A stretch of 64,000 nucleotides of DNA from Candidatus Gastranaerophilales bacterium (lineage in GTDB: Bacteria; Cyanobacteriota; Vampirovibrionia; Gastranaerophilales; Gastranaerophilaceae). Positions 7,362 to 15,470 of the stretch are shown piece after piece. Both the position numbers and the translations under genes were made by a program. Under the pieces are notes generated by a model. The model saw only the letters and a list, made by a program, of their open reading frames with translations. It was not told the origin of the DNA and did no database searches. The stretch lies in contig CAJUKY010000004.1 in the NCBI GenBank assembly GCA_910587055.1, positions 66,802 to 130,801 on the forward strand, written 5' to 3'. How positions within the stretch are numbered: the first letter of the stretch is position 1; each line of letters begins with the position of its first letter.

Positions 7362-8369
7362 TTAATATTTATTAAATCCGGTTGTTCTTTTATGGTAAAG
7401 GATTTTTTGAAATTTTTCTTTAATAATATTCTTAATTGAAAGCACAGGGGTTAAAAACCTTCCTCCTCTTATTATGTTTGAATTATGGTATCTGCCGGTA
7501 TCATAAAAGCTTGTATAAATCTGGTTTTTAAAACCTTCGGACATAAACCATAACCCGCTTAAGGCTGATGTTATACCCCCTATCAGATATCTGCATCTTG
7601 ATAAAATATAAATTGAAAGCAAATATTCTTTTGCAAGATTGTAGGCATGGTCTTTTCTTTCAACTTTTATGTATCTCAAGAGTTTATTTTTATCGGATTT
7701 TTCATAAGAATATTTATATTGTTTATTTTCAATCAACATATCTTTAAATTCGTTTTGAAATTTTTTATAAGTTTTTTCATCTTCGGTTGCAAGGTAAATT
7801 TTTTTGTACTTAAACCGTTTCAAAAGTTCTTTTGCTTTTTTAATTAAAATATCACTATCCGGCTGAATATGGTGTCCGTCGGGACGAAGACTCGTATAAT
7901 CAGTTCCTCTGCAGATTATTCCTAAAATTTCGTTTTCATTCTTGGTTATTTCTTGGTATTCTCTGCTTAAAAAAGATTTCATTTCATCGCTAAATTCTAT
8001 TTTGTTGAAAAATTCCTGAAACTCTTCGCAATCTTTACCTTGCAGGGCTTTTTTGATACCATTGTTTATTTCATTAAAACAAGATGCCTCCATTTTGCTG
8101 CCGCTTATAATGACATTTGAATTTTTATCTATATCTTCAAGTCTAAAACCGGCCGGCTGCTTAAAGAAATATTCCCAAACATTATCTTTAAATTCTCTGC
8201 CGTCTTTAAAATATTGATTTGCATAATGCTGCAAATCTATGATGGGAATATATCCTTTTTTAAAAGCATATAAAATATGACTTAAACATACTAAAAATAT
8301 TGAAAATAAACCGTTTTCAAAAAACGGACAGGCTACTATGTATAGGGGCTTTTGATTAGTTTCTTTCAT
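7362..8369 (-). CDS. Fucosyltransferase-like (NodZ/O-fucosyltransferase superfamily) glycosyltransferase
   Basis: 335 aa, no signal peptide. The central block GIICRGTDYTSLRPDGHH resembles the donor-binding HxRRGD motif of NodZ-type and O-fucosyltransferases, and KIYLATEDEKTYKKF plus the C-terminal YLIGGITSALSGLWFMSEG fit the nucleotide-binding half of a GT-B fold. A role in decorating surface glycans is likely. It is expressed from a leaderless promoter (TTGACA-17-TATGTT). Family assignment is by motif only, and donor and acceptor are unknown. Confidence 0.6.
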   Translation of the reverse strand: MKETNQKPLYIVACPFFENGLFSIFLVCLSHILYAFKKGYIPIIDLQHYANQYFKDGREFKDNVWEYFFKQPAGFRLEDIDKNSNVIISGSKMEASCFNEINNGIKKALQGKDCEEFQEFFNKIEFSDEMKSFLSREYQEITKNENEILGIICRGTDYTSLRPDGHHIQPDSDILIKKAKELLKRFKYKKIYLATEDEKTYKKFQNEFKDMLIENKQYKYSYEKSDKNKLLRYIKVERKDHAYNLAKEYLLSIYILSRCRYLIGGITSALSGLWFMSEGFKNQIYTSFYDTGRYHNSNIIRGGRFLTPVLSIKNIIKEKFQKILYHKRTTGFNKY

Positions 8370-8375
8370 GTTTTA

Positions 8376-8404
8376 AACATAGAAAAAAAGCTGTATAATG
8401 TCAA
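8376..8404 (-). promoter_or_regulatory. Leaderless promoter of the fucosyltransferase-like gene
   Basis: TTGACA (8404-8399), exactly 17 bases, TATGTT (8381-8376). Position +1 falls on the A of the ATG at 8369. No Shine-Dalgarno is possible. Confidence 0.65.
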
Positions 8405-8460
8405 TTTTGCAGCGGTTTTTATATAAAATTGTTAATTTGTGTAAAATAAATATCGAAAAA

Positions 8461-9813
8461 TTATTCGCAGCAACCCCCTTCGCATCCCTGGCATTCGCAG
8501 TGTTTTCCCAAATCTTCCAGGCCGCCGATATTTTTAACGCTGCTAAATGCTCCTATTCCTAAATATTTTGAAGCAAACCCGAGTTCTTCTTCAATTCTGA
8601 TTAGCCTGTTATATTTTGAAACCCTGTCTGTCCTTGACATTGAGCCTGTTTTTATAAGCCCTGAATTAAGCCCTACGGCTAAATCCGCAATAAATGTGTC
8701 TTCCGTTTCTCCCGACCTGTGAGAGATTATTGTTGTATATCCATGCCTTGCGGCCAGATTTACGGCATCAAACGTTTCGGATAATGTACCTATCTGGTTT
8801 GGTTTAATTAATATCGAATTTGCAATTCCTTCTTGAATGCCCGTACTCAGCCTGCAAACGTTTGTGACATATAGGTCATCTCCTACAAGCTGGCATTTTT
8901 CTCCGATTTTTTCAGTCAATAATTTCCATCCTTCAAAATCATCCTCCGCCATACCGTCTTCTATTGAAATAATCGGGTATTTATTTACCCATTTTTCAAG
9001 AAATTCTGCCATCTGTGCGCTTGTAAAAGTTTTATTTTCGCCTTTCAGATTGTATTTTCCGTCTTCATAAAATTCACTTGCGGCAGCATCAAGGCAAATT
9101 TTAACATTTTCCATTGTATAGCCTGCTTTTATTATGGCTTCAAGGATAATTTCCACGGCTTCTTCGTTAGAATTTAAATCGGGTGCATATCCGCCTTCAT
9201 CCCCGACTGATGTTGCATATCCTTTGTCTTTTAAAATTTTTCCTAAGGTATGAAAAATTTCGGACCCCATTCTTACAGCTTCGCTAATGTTTAATGCACC
9301 GACAGGCGTTATCATAAATTCCTGAAAATCTATATTATTATTGGCATGTGCTCCGCCGTTTAAGATATTCATCATAGGTGTCGGCAAAATTGAGGCGTTA
9401 ATTCCTCCCAGATACCGGTACAGAGGGGTGCTTAAGGCGGCTGCGGCAGCACGTGCACAAGCCAAAGATACTGCAAGCATTGCATTTCCCCCGAGCTTTG
9501 ATTTATTTTTTGTTCCGTCCAAATTTATTAAAATATTATCAATCTCTCTCTGGTTAAATGCACTGAGCCCGATAAGCGCAGGTGCTATAACGGAATTTAT
9601 ATTATCAACAGCCTGCAGTACACCGCGCCCCATAAACATTGATTTTTCTCTGTCACGCAGCTCCAGAGCTTCATAGGAGCCTGTTGATGCTCCCGAAGGT
9701 ACGGAAGCACGCCCGAAACTGCCGTCTGATAAGAAAATATCCGCTTCAACAGTTGGATTACCTCTTGAATCAATGATTTGACGCGCTTTAACTTCTTCTA
9801 TAAATAAGGACAT
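8461..9813 (-). CDS. eno: Enolase with an unusual cysteine-rich C-terminal tail
   Basis: 450 aa; converts 2-phosphoglycerate to phosphoenolpyruvate in glycolysis. Family blocks are intact: DSRGNPTVEADI at the start, NGGAHANNNIDFQEFMI, GDDLYVTN, the catalytic-lysine region SILIKPNQIGT, SHRSGETED and KTGSMSRTDR. After the normal enolase end the protein continues with a tail carrying six cysteines, GKHCECQGCEGGCCE, which ordinary enolases lack. GGCGGGG precedes the ATG. It is divergent from the 10019 gene with a perfect palindrome between them. Confidence 0.97.
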   Translation of the reverse strand: MSLFIEEVKARQIIDSRGNPTVEADIFLSDGSFGRASVPSGASTGSYEALELRDREKSMFMGRGVLQAVDNINSVIAPALIGLSAFNQREIDNILINLDGTKNKSKLGGNAMLAVSLACARAAAAALSTPLYRYLGGINASILPTPMMNILNGGAHANNNIDFQEFMITPVGALNISEAVRMGSEIFHTLGKILKDKGYATSVGDEGGYAPDLNSNEEAVEIILEAIIKAGYTMENVKICLDAAASEFYEDGKYNLKGENKTFTSAQMAEFLEKWVNKYPIISIEDGMAEDDFEGWKLLTEKIGEKCQLVGDDLYVTNVCRLSTGIQEGIANSILIKPNQIGTLSETFDAVNLAARHGYTTIISHRSGETEDTFIADLAVGLNSGLIKTGSMSRTDRVSKYNRLIRIEEELGFASKYLGIGAFSSVKNIGGLEDLGKHCECQGCEGGCCE

Positions 9814-9881
9814 ATTTTCCCCGCCTTTCTTTTCAATATATTTAATTATTACCGCCTGAATAACGGGTGCAATTAGCAGTA

Positions 9882-9905
9882 ATTATTGCCCAACCGGGCA
9901 ATAAT
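9882..9905. promoter_or_regulatory. Perfect palindrome between enolase and the 10019 gene
   Basis: ATTATTGCCC and GGGCAATAAT form a perfect 10-bp inverted repeat with a 4-base AACC centre. It lies in a divergent promoter region where neither gene ends, so an operator or leader structure is more likely than a terminator, although GTTATTTTT follows on the plus strand. Confidence 0.45.
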
Positions 9906-10018
9906 GTTATTTTTACATTAACTTTTGTAATGTTTCTATACAAAAATTAATACAGCATGACAAAAGAAAATATTTACAGGCTTTATTTTGTATAAGTCTT
10001 AAGAATAAAGGAATTTTT

Positions 10019-10978
10019 ATGAATATTACCCCTGTATGTATTTTTTCAAAAACAAATATAAATTATCAAAAGCAGCCTTTAAACAAAAATAAAATGTCTT
10101 CCATGCCTGCCGCTTCAAACGGCATATACAATACACCGGCACAAAATCTTGCATTTACTGCCGCAAGAAAAGCTGAAACAAAAAGAGTTTCAACCATGTA
10201 CAGAAGAGTTCCCGTTGACAGGAAAAAACTTGAAACAATAAATAAAACTCTTGGTTCATGCAAGATGATGTTTCTTTCCGTAAATGAAACATTCGATAAT
10301 TTTTCAGATATCTGTGAAAGTTCAAGAAATGAAGCGCTTGAAGCCTTTAGCCAATCTTCGCCGAGATGTGATACAAAGGGAAATTACCGCTATACCGAAG
10401 GGATTGATATAGCAACGGATTTATGCAGTGTAGAAAAGGCATTTACCTATAACATATACGATGATGCATTAAACAGTTATAAAGAAGGTTTTATAAATTC
10501 AAGCAGCCCTGCACCGGACGGAGTAAGAAAAATCAAAAAGGGTATTTTGAATGAATCCGGTGCAGCCTCAGGCGAATATTTTGAAAACAGAATATATGAA
10601 ACAAGCAGTTTTAAAAAAGGCTCAAATAACTTAAATACAACAAAAAAATTAATTAAATTTGACAGCAGCACAAATGAAATGCTTGAATATTCAGAAGATG
10701 TAACAGGTGATGATACAAATAAATATAGTTTTGCAAAAAGAACCGTTTCATTTGATACGGAAGGAAATCCTTTAAGCTATAAAGAAGGCGCGGAGCACCG
10801 CAATAGTGATAATTTTGATTTTGCCAAACGGATGATTACTTTTACAAAAGACAGCAAAGGAAATATTGTTCCGAAATATTATTATGAAAACCGGAAAAAT
10901 TCCGATAGCCAGGACAGAATATCATACACCTATAAAGCGGAACGTCTTGAAAACGGCAGCTGGATAGTTGTAAGATAA
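10019..10978 (+). CDS. Uncharacterised protein, FKG-tag group, with repeated C-terminal beta units
   Basis: 319 aa, no recognised domain and no Sec signal. It begins MNITPVCIFSKTNINYQK and has an 'NLAFTAARK' block near residue 45, in the style of the tag seen in other genes here. The C-terminal half holds repeated units, FAKRTVSFDTEGNPLSY and FAKRMITFTKDSKGNIVP, with earlier diverged copies such as TTKKLIKFDSSTNEMLEY. These look like a strand-turn-strand repeat as in wall-associated or YD-like repeats. AAGGA precedes the ATG. The next gene starts 18 bases later, likely an operon. Confidence 0.7.
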   Translation: MNITPVCIFSKTNINYQKQPLNKNKMSSMPAASNGIYNTPAQNLAFTAARKAETKRVSTMYRRVPVDRKKLETINKTLGSCKMMFLSVNETFDNFSDICESSRNEALEAFSQSSPRCDTKGNYRYTEGIDIATDLCSVEKAFTYNIYDDALNSYKEGFINSSSPAPDGVRKIKKGILNESGAASGEYFENRIYETSSFKKGSNNLNTTKKLIKFDSSTNEMLEYSEDVTGDDTNKYSFAKRTVSFDTEGNPLSYKEGAEHRNSDNFDFAKRMITFTKDSKGNIVPKYYYENRKNSDSQDRISYTYKAERLENGSWIVVR

Positions 10979-10996
10979 ACGCAGGAGAGTTTTTTT

Positions 10997-11644
10997 ATGA
11001 ATATTATACCCGTATCATTAAATTTAGTTTCTAAAACAACAGCTTATCCTGCTTTTGGCATAAAAAGCAAAACGCACAAAAAGGAAAATAGCAGTTTAAA
11101 AGCGGATGTTTTCACAAAAAGAGATGATAAATATATAAAAGCATATAAAAGCCTTATTGAAAAAGCATATAAGGCAGAAAACGGGGGGGGGGGGGGTAAA
11201 AAAGTCCGGTTGAAACCTTCCGATATTAAATTTCTTCTGGATATTAAAGATTATAATAAATTTAGAAGTATAATTACAGCGCCTGTTGAAATTGAAAGAA
11301 CCTTAAGAACAGATAAATTAAATATATTCTTTTTCACAGATGCGCAGGCAACAAATCAAATTGCAAAAAGATTAAATAAAAACGGCGACAGAAAACTGCT
11401 TAAAGAATTATTGATGCAGCAAAGAGGCTTTGACGGACAAAATGTATTCCATGAACTAGCAGAAGAAGATGAAGTTAAAAAGCTGCAGGTGCTCAAAAAT
11501 AATCTTTCAATAAAAGAATTTAAACGTTTTATGAAATCAAAAGATGATTTTCACCGCACTCCGTATTCAATTGCGCAGGAAAGAAATAATAATGTAAAAG
11601 CGCTTGCAGAGCCGCTTTTTATGGACGAATTTCCCGAATATTAA
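10997..11644 (+). CDS. Uncharacterised ankyrin-like protein interrupted by a poly-G tract (probable phase-variable gene)
   Basis: 215 aa. It begins MNIIPVSLNLVSKTTAYPAF, close to the start of its neighbour. The C-terminal part resembles ankyrin repeats: GFDGQNVFHELAEED and DDFHRTPYSIAQERNN. At 11183-11196 there are 14 consecutive G, read as five glycines. One more G gives an immediate TAA; one fewer gives a TGA six codons on. In an AT-rich genome this tract strongly suggests on/off switching by slipped-strand mispairing. GGAG precedes the ATG. Function is unknown. Confidence 0.75.
   Translation: MNIIPVSLNLVSKTTAYPAFGIKSKTHKKENSSLKADVFTKRDDKYIKAYKSLIEKAYKAENGGGGGKKVRLKPSDIKFLLDIKDYNKFRSIITAPVEIERTLRTDKLNIFFFTDAQATNQIAKRLNKNGDRKLLKELLMQQRGFDGQNVFHELAEEDEVKKLQVLKNNLSIKEFKRFMKSKDDFHRTPYSIAQERNNNVKALAEPLFMDEFPEY
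11183..11196 (+). repeat. Homopolymer of 14 G inside a coding sequence
   Basis: Begins exactly at codon 63 of the 10997 gene. In frame at 14 G, out of frame at 13 or 15. It is by far the longest G run in the window. Confidence 0.95.
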
Positions 11645-11645
11645 T

Positions 11646-11669
11646 AATCTTTATAATCATATAAAGATT
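11646..11669 (+). terminator. Weak hairpin after the poly-G gene
   Basis: AATCTTTAT/ATAAAGATT forms a 9-bp AT-rich stem with a six-base loop just after the stop codon, without a clean T tract. It may weakly separate this gene from the next. Confidence 0.35.
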
Positions 11670-11750
11670 ATATTAAAAAATCCGTTTTTCCATTTTTTTT
11701 ACTCTATAATTTAAAACGAAAATAGGAAAGCAACATCAGAAGGAGAAAAA

Positions 11751-12071
11751 ATGCAGGCAGTTCTTAGCTCACAAGAAATTTCAAACAATAATTTAACCCA
11801 AACTCTTGAAAGATTGTTTGATGATTTAGACACAGCCGATAATATGACAAAAAACGCCATAGAAAATGATGTTGTAAGATTTGGCTCTGAAGCTGCAGAT
11901 TTTCTTGTTAATAAGATAAGAACAGCAAAAGGCGCTCAAAGAGGGGTTGCCGCTATGAGTTTAATCAGAATAGGCGAAGATTCAATTGAGCCCTTAAAAC
12001 AGGAAGCTGTTAAAGATAAAGATTTTCAATGGATTGCAAACTATTTGATAAGAGAAATTACAGGCCGTTAA
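11751..12071 (+). CDS. Small HEAT-repeat-like protein
   Basis: 106 aa, soluble and helical. The phrase RGVAAMSLIRIGEDSIEPLKQEAVKD matches one HEAT/PBS-lyase-type helical pair, preceded by a similar unit, DVVRFGSEAADFLVNKI. HEAT units bind proteins; no enzymatic motif is present. GGAG precedes the ATG. Target unknown. Confidence 0.7.
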   Translation: MQAVLSSQEISNNNLTQTLERLFDDLDTADNMTKNAIENDVVRFGSEAADFLVNKIRTAKGAQRGVAAMSLIRIGEDSIEPLKQEAVKDKDFQWIANYLIREITGR

Positions 12072-12097
12072 TATTTAAAAATAAAATAATCTTTTAG

Positions 12098-12103
12098 TAT
12101 AAT
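12098..12103 (+). promoter_or_regulatory. -10 of the SLH gene transcript
   Basis: TATAAT about 150 bases before the SLH gene. A transcript from here would carry the 12164-12208 hairpin in its leader. Confidence 0.4.
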
Positions 12104-12163
12104 AAAAGAAATTAAAATAACCCGAATAAAATAGTCATTTTTGGCAATGAATACAAAATTGTG

Positions 12164-12208
12164 AAAGTGCATAATTCAATCAAAAGATAAAAATGAATTA
12201 TGCACTTT
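12164..12208 (+). promoter_or_regulatory. Long perfect hairpin in the leader of the SLH gene (terminator or attenuator)
   Basis: AAAGTGCATAATTCA pairs with TGAATTATGCACTTT over 15 bp with a 15-base loop, followed by TTTTGCATTTTT ending near 12217. It could end the HEAT gene transcript or act as an attenuator or mRNA-stability stem for the SLH gene 46 bases downstream. Confidence 0.55.
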
Positions 12209-12253
12209 TTGCATTTTTAAAGCTTAAAGTTAATCTTTATTAAAGGAGGAAAG

Positions 12254-14233
12254 ATGACTATTAAAAAATTCGTATTAACAGCAACAGCTGTAGCAACAGT
12301 ATTTGCTTTTACAGTACCTGTTAGCTTTGCGGCATGTTCTACAGGGGCGGCATGTCCTATAGATTCACTTCAAAAGGTAAATCCTGACACTGCAACATGC
12401 TCAAAATGCAAATCAACAATGGATTCTTGTAAATGCAAAAAAAAGGGTTTTTTCAATTTTTTAAAAAGAAACAAATGCAACCCGTGCGAAACGGGAGCAG
12501 CAGCACCTTGCGATCCCTGCAAAGTGAAAAAAAATGATTGCGACCCTTGTAAAAAAGCAAAACCAACCTGCGACAAATGCTCTACAGGGTTAGGTTCCAG
12601 CTGCATCAATCAGAGAACACACTCAAATATGCAGGTTTATGCATACCCGGGTGCAATTTATTCTCCTGCAAACGTAGCTGTAACCGGTGAAGCAACTAAC
12701 AATTCATCAATTACAGACCAGACAATTGCTGAAATTCCTGCAATTCCCGGTGTTCGTTTATCAGATGAATGCATAACAGGTGCAGCAGCTCCTATTATCG
12801 ATCAGGCTTTATTACCGCCTAAAGAAGATTGCTGCCCCGGTGCAAACGTTCAATCACCGAATTCTATGCAGGCAATTTACAAAGAAATGGAACCCGTAAA
12901 AACTGATTGCGGGTGCACAACAGGCGCTGCAAGCAATGTAAGCGGAAATAATTATCCTGACGTTCCAAACAGATACTGGGCATCAGCTGATATTAACCGT
13001 TTAACAGATAAGTGCGTTGTAGTAGGATATCCGGATGATTTCTTCAAACCTAACCAGTTTGTAACCAGAGCTGAAATGGCTGCTATGGTTGTAAAAGGTT
13101 TTAACCTTGAATCTACGGCAATGACAGCTGACGGAAACTTCTCAGATGTTCCTTACAGCCACTGGGCACATGATTTTATTAACAAAGGCGTAAGCGCTGA
13201 TATGCTTGCCGGCCATTCAAATAATAAATTCTTACCGAATAACCATATTACAAGAGCAGAAGCTTTAACTATTATGTCTAAAGGTTTAAAATGCCCGATG
13301 GACAACTGCAAAGCTGAAGAAATCTTAGGCCAGTACAGAGACGGCAGCGCTGTTCCAAACTGGGCAAGAGAATGTGTTGCAAAAGCAATTGACGTTGGTG
13401 CTCTTAAAGATTCAAAAACTTCTGATTTAATCAGACCGAATGAAAATGCTACAAGAGCAGAAATCGCTTCAATGCTTCAAAACACAAGAATTGCAGGCGG
13501 ATATGATAAAGATGCTCCTGAAATGACAGCAATCGGCCCTACCAAACCTACTTTTGTTGAAAAAGAAACTCCTGTATGCATTCCTACTCTTGAACTTTCA
13601 ATGAAAGATCAGGTAAACGCTAAAAACGCAAACGTTGGCGAACAATTTGCAGCAGAAACTCTTCATGAAATCACCGTTAACGGTGTAACATACCCTGCAG
13701 GAAGCCGTGTAAACGGTAAGATAACAGAAGTTATAAGACCTTCTAAATGCAACGCAGGTGCAATCAAACTTTCATTCACTGAAATTGTCGGCTGCGACGG
13801 CTGCAAACAAATGCTTCCTAAACAGGTATTAACAGCTAAAGTTGAAAAATGTAAAGACGTTAACCCTGTTGTAAGACTTATCCAAATGCCGTTTACCTTT
13901 GTTGGTTCTACTCTAGGTCTTGCAGGACGTACAGTAGGCGGTGCAGCTATCGGTTTAAGCAACGCTGTTGAAGGCTTATTCGATCAAGCAGGTACCGGTA
14001 CAGGCGAAATCCTTTCAGGACAATTTAAAGCCGGCGGCAGAAGCTATATCGACGGTATCAAAACTACTTTAAAAGCTCCTGTTGATATCGTAAGAACTGC
14101 AGCAGTAGGTACAGCAGGTTTATTTAACAACACTGTTGATGAAATCGCTTACGTTGTAGACGGTGCAGGCAACAAAATTACAAGGGTAAATCCTAAAGAC
14201 AAAATGACTATCGCATTCGGTAACGATAAGTAA
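12254..14233 (+). CDS. Secreted cysteine-rich protein with three S-layer homology domains
   Basis: 659 aa. Signal peptide residues 1-27, cleaved after VSFA. A cysteine-rich region (to about residue 115) holds many CxxC pairs and motifs of the form C-x-T-G-[AL] (CSTGAAC, CETGAAA, CSTGLGS), repeated later as CITGAAA and CTTGAAS. Three SLH domains follow (about 235-420), for example YPDVPNRYWASADINRL, FSDVPYSHWAHDFINK and RPNENATRAEIASML; these bind wall polymers. The C-terminal part contains glycine-rich helices (AGRTVGGAAIGLSNAV). A perfect AAAGGAGG RBS suggests high expression. It is likely an envelope-anchored structural protein. Confidence 0.88.
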   Translation: MTIKKFVLTATAVATVFAFTVPVSFAACSTGAACPIDSLQKVNPDTATCSKCKSTMDSCKCKKKGFFNFLKRNKCNPCETGAAAPCDPCKVKKNDCDPCKKAKPTCDKCSTGLGSSCINQRTHSNMQVYAYPGAIYSPANVAVTGEATNNSSITDQTIAEIPAIPGVRLSDECITGAAAPIIDQALLPPKEDCCPGANVQSPNSMQAIYKEMEPVKTDCGCTTGAASNVSGNNYPDVPNRYWASADINRLTDKCVVVGYPDDFFKPNQFVTRAEMAAMVVKGFNLESTAMTADGNFSDVPYSHWAHDFINKGVSADMLAGHSNNKFLPNNHITRAEALTIMSKGLKCPMDNCKAEEILGQYRDGSAVPNWARECVAKAIDVGALKDSKTSDLIRPNENATRAEIASMLQNTRIAGGYDKDAPEMTAIGPTKPTFVEKETPVCIPTLELSMKDQVNAKNANVGEQFAAETLHEITVNGVTYPAGSRVNGKITEVIRPSKCNAGAIKLSFTEIVGCDGCKQMLPKQVLTAKVEKCKDVNPVVRLIQMPFTFVGSTLGLAGRTVGGAAIGLSNAVEGLFDQAGTGTGEILSGQFKAGGRSYIDGIKTTLKAPVDIVRTAAVGTAGLFNNTVDEIAYVVDGAGNKITRVNPKDKMTIAFGNDK

Positions 14234-14320
14234 TCACTGCTATGCGTGTTATATGTCGATATTGATGAGTGGAATTATTTCACTAAAGGAAAACAAAATC
14301 CAAACATATCAATAAAAGCC

Positions 14321-14350
14321 AAAACCGGAGTTATAACAAACTCCGGTTTT
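14321..14350. terminator. Bidirectional terminator after the SLH gene
   Basis: AAAACCGGAGTT/AACTCCGGTTTT forms a 12-bp stem with a six-base loop, between the SLH gene and a convergent 56-aa gene. Confidence 0.85.
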
Positions 14351-14368
14351 CGGTATTAAAAATTATTT

Positions 14369-14539
14369 CTATGTTTTTAATATTTCATTAATATTTTTAA
14401 CAGTATCTGTCAGGGTTTCTGAAATTATGGAGGCTTCAAAATCTTCGCAATGGTTTGCCCATGCGGCTAAAAGGTTTGCGGCGCCGTTTAATTTATATAT
14501 TTCTATTTCAAGATCACACATATCATCACTGCTTAACAT
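14369..14539 (-). CDS. Small helical protein, 56 aa
   Basis: ATG at 14537-14539 with GGAG nine bases upstream and stop at 14369-14371. The peptide (MLSSDDMCDLEIEIYKLNGA..., ending NEILKT) is acidic and probably two helices. It is divergent from an XRE regulator 67 bases away and convergent with the SLH gene, so it has its own transcript. In size and helical pattern it resembles the 62-aa protein at 24879. I do not know the family. Confidence 0.6.
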   Translation of the reverse strand: MLSSDDMCDLEIEIYKLNGAANLLAAWANHCEDFEASIISETLTDTVKNINEILKT

Positions 14540-14594
14540 TTTATTTTCTCCAAAATGTGAAATTCAACTTTACTTTTTAAAATAAATATAGCAT

Positions 14595-14600
14595 TAAAAT
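14595..14600 (+). promoter_or_regulatory. -10 box giving a leaderless start for the XRE gene
   Basis: TAAAAT, seven bases before the ATG at 14607. There is no RBS. Confidence 0.5.
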
Positions 14601-14606
14601 TAATTT

Positions 14607-14831
14607 ATGACAACAGATTTTGATTTTGATGAAATTAAAAAATTAATAGGGAAAAATATAAAAAAATATAGAAAGCAAGCTAAATTAACCCAGATAGAGC
14701 TTGGTATTCAGGCTGATTTAACAAGAGAAAGAATTACCCAGATTGAAAGAGGCCTTGGCGCCCCAAGCATGCTGAAGCTTTTTATGATAGCAAACGCTCT
14801 TAAAATCCCCGCCTCCAAACTGCTTGAGTAA
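14607..14831 (+). CDS. Small XRE-family regulator
   Basis: 74 aa, one Cro/CI-type HTH: IGKNIKKYRKQAKLTQIELG, recognition helix TRERITQIERG, then the conserved PSMLKLFMIANALKI. It is almost pure DNA-binding domain with no sensor. It is paralogous to the gene at 58574-58795, with the same GKNIK-YRK start and LKI-LL end. It appears leaderless. Confidence 0.85.
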   Translation: MTTDFDFDEIKKLIGKNIKKYRKQAKLTQIELGIQADLTRERITQIERGLGAPSMLKLFMIANALKIPASKLLE

Positions 14832-14852
14832 TTTTTATTAAAAATTTTTATG

Positions 14853-15470
14853 TTATATTTCAATGCTTCCCTGTCTTAGAATTATCGGGGTTTTGCCTGT
14901 GCAGAGTACAACCGTGGATGATATTTGAAGCGATGCTTGAGTATCGCCCGAACTTCCATCTGCTAAAGGGCTTTCAGGTTTAATCAATGTAATTTTTTTG
15001 CCAAATTTTTCGCTTGCTTCATCAAAATCTGCCGCAGGAGACTCATTTGAATAATTTAAAGATGTTGTTGCAAGCACGGCACCATTTTCAGCCTTATAGC
15101 CGTTAATTTTTCCGTCCGTATTTTCTATTTCAAGGCATAATTTTTGAAAGCCTTTGTGGTTTGGAATTCTTATCCCGACAGTGTTTTTTCCCGATGTTAT
15201 AAAGTCGGGCACAAGGTCTGTTTTTTCAAAAATTAAAGTCAAAGCCCCCGGAAAATATTCATCCATAAGGATTTTAGCATAATTAGGAATATTTTTTACG
15301 TAAGGCATAAGGTTTTTTATACTATTACTCATTAAAATCAATGGTTTTGACCTGTCTCTGCCTTTGATTTCATAAATTTTATCAACAGCCGTCCTGTCAT
15401 CCGGCAGGCACCCTAAACCCCATACGGTATCTGTTTCAAACCCCAAAACCTCACCTTTGCTTAATATCAT
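14853..15470 (-). CDS. tsaC: L-threonylcarbamoyladenylate synthase (TsaC/Sua5 family)
   Basis: 205 aa. It makes threonylcarbamoyl-AMP from threonine, bicarbonate and ATP for the t6A37 modification of ANN-reading tRNAs. The YrdC fold is clear: GFETDTVWGLGC, IKGRDRSKPLILM, YFPGALTLIFEK, VGIRIPNH and ATTSLNYSNESPA. It ends shortly after the YrdC core, so it is the short TsaC type without the Sua5 extension. Its start overlaps the murJ stop by four bases, so it is translated from the spoIID-murJ-tsaC transcript. TcdA at 25703 acts later on the same nucleoside. Confidence 0.92.
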   Translation of the reverse strand: MILSKGEVLGFETDTVWGLGCLPDDRTAVDKIYEIKGRDRSKPLILMSNSIKNLMPYVKNIPNYAKILMDEYFPGALTLIFEKTDLVPDFITSGKNTVGIRIPNHKGFQKLCLEIENTDGKINGYKAENGAVLATTSLNYSNESPAADFDEASEKFGKKITLIKPESPLADGSSGDTQASLQISSTVVLCTGKTPIILRQGSIEI

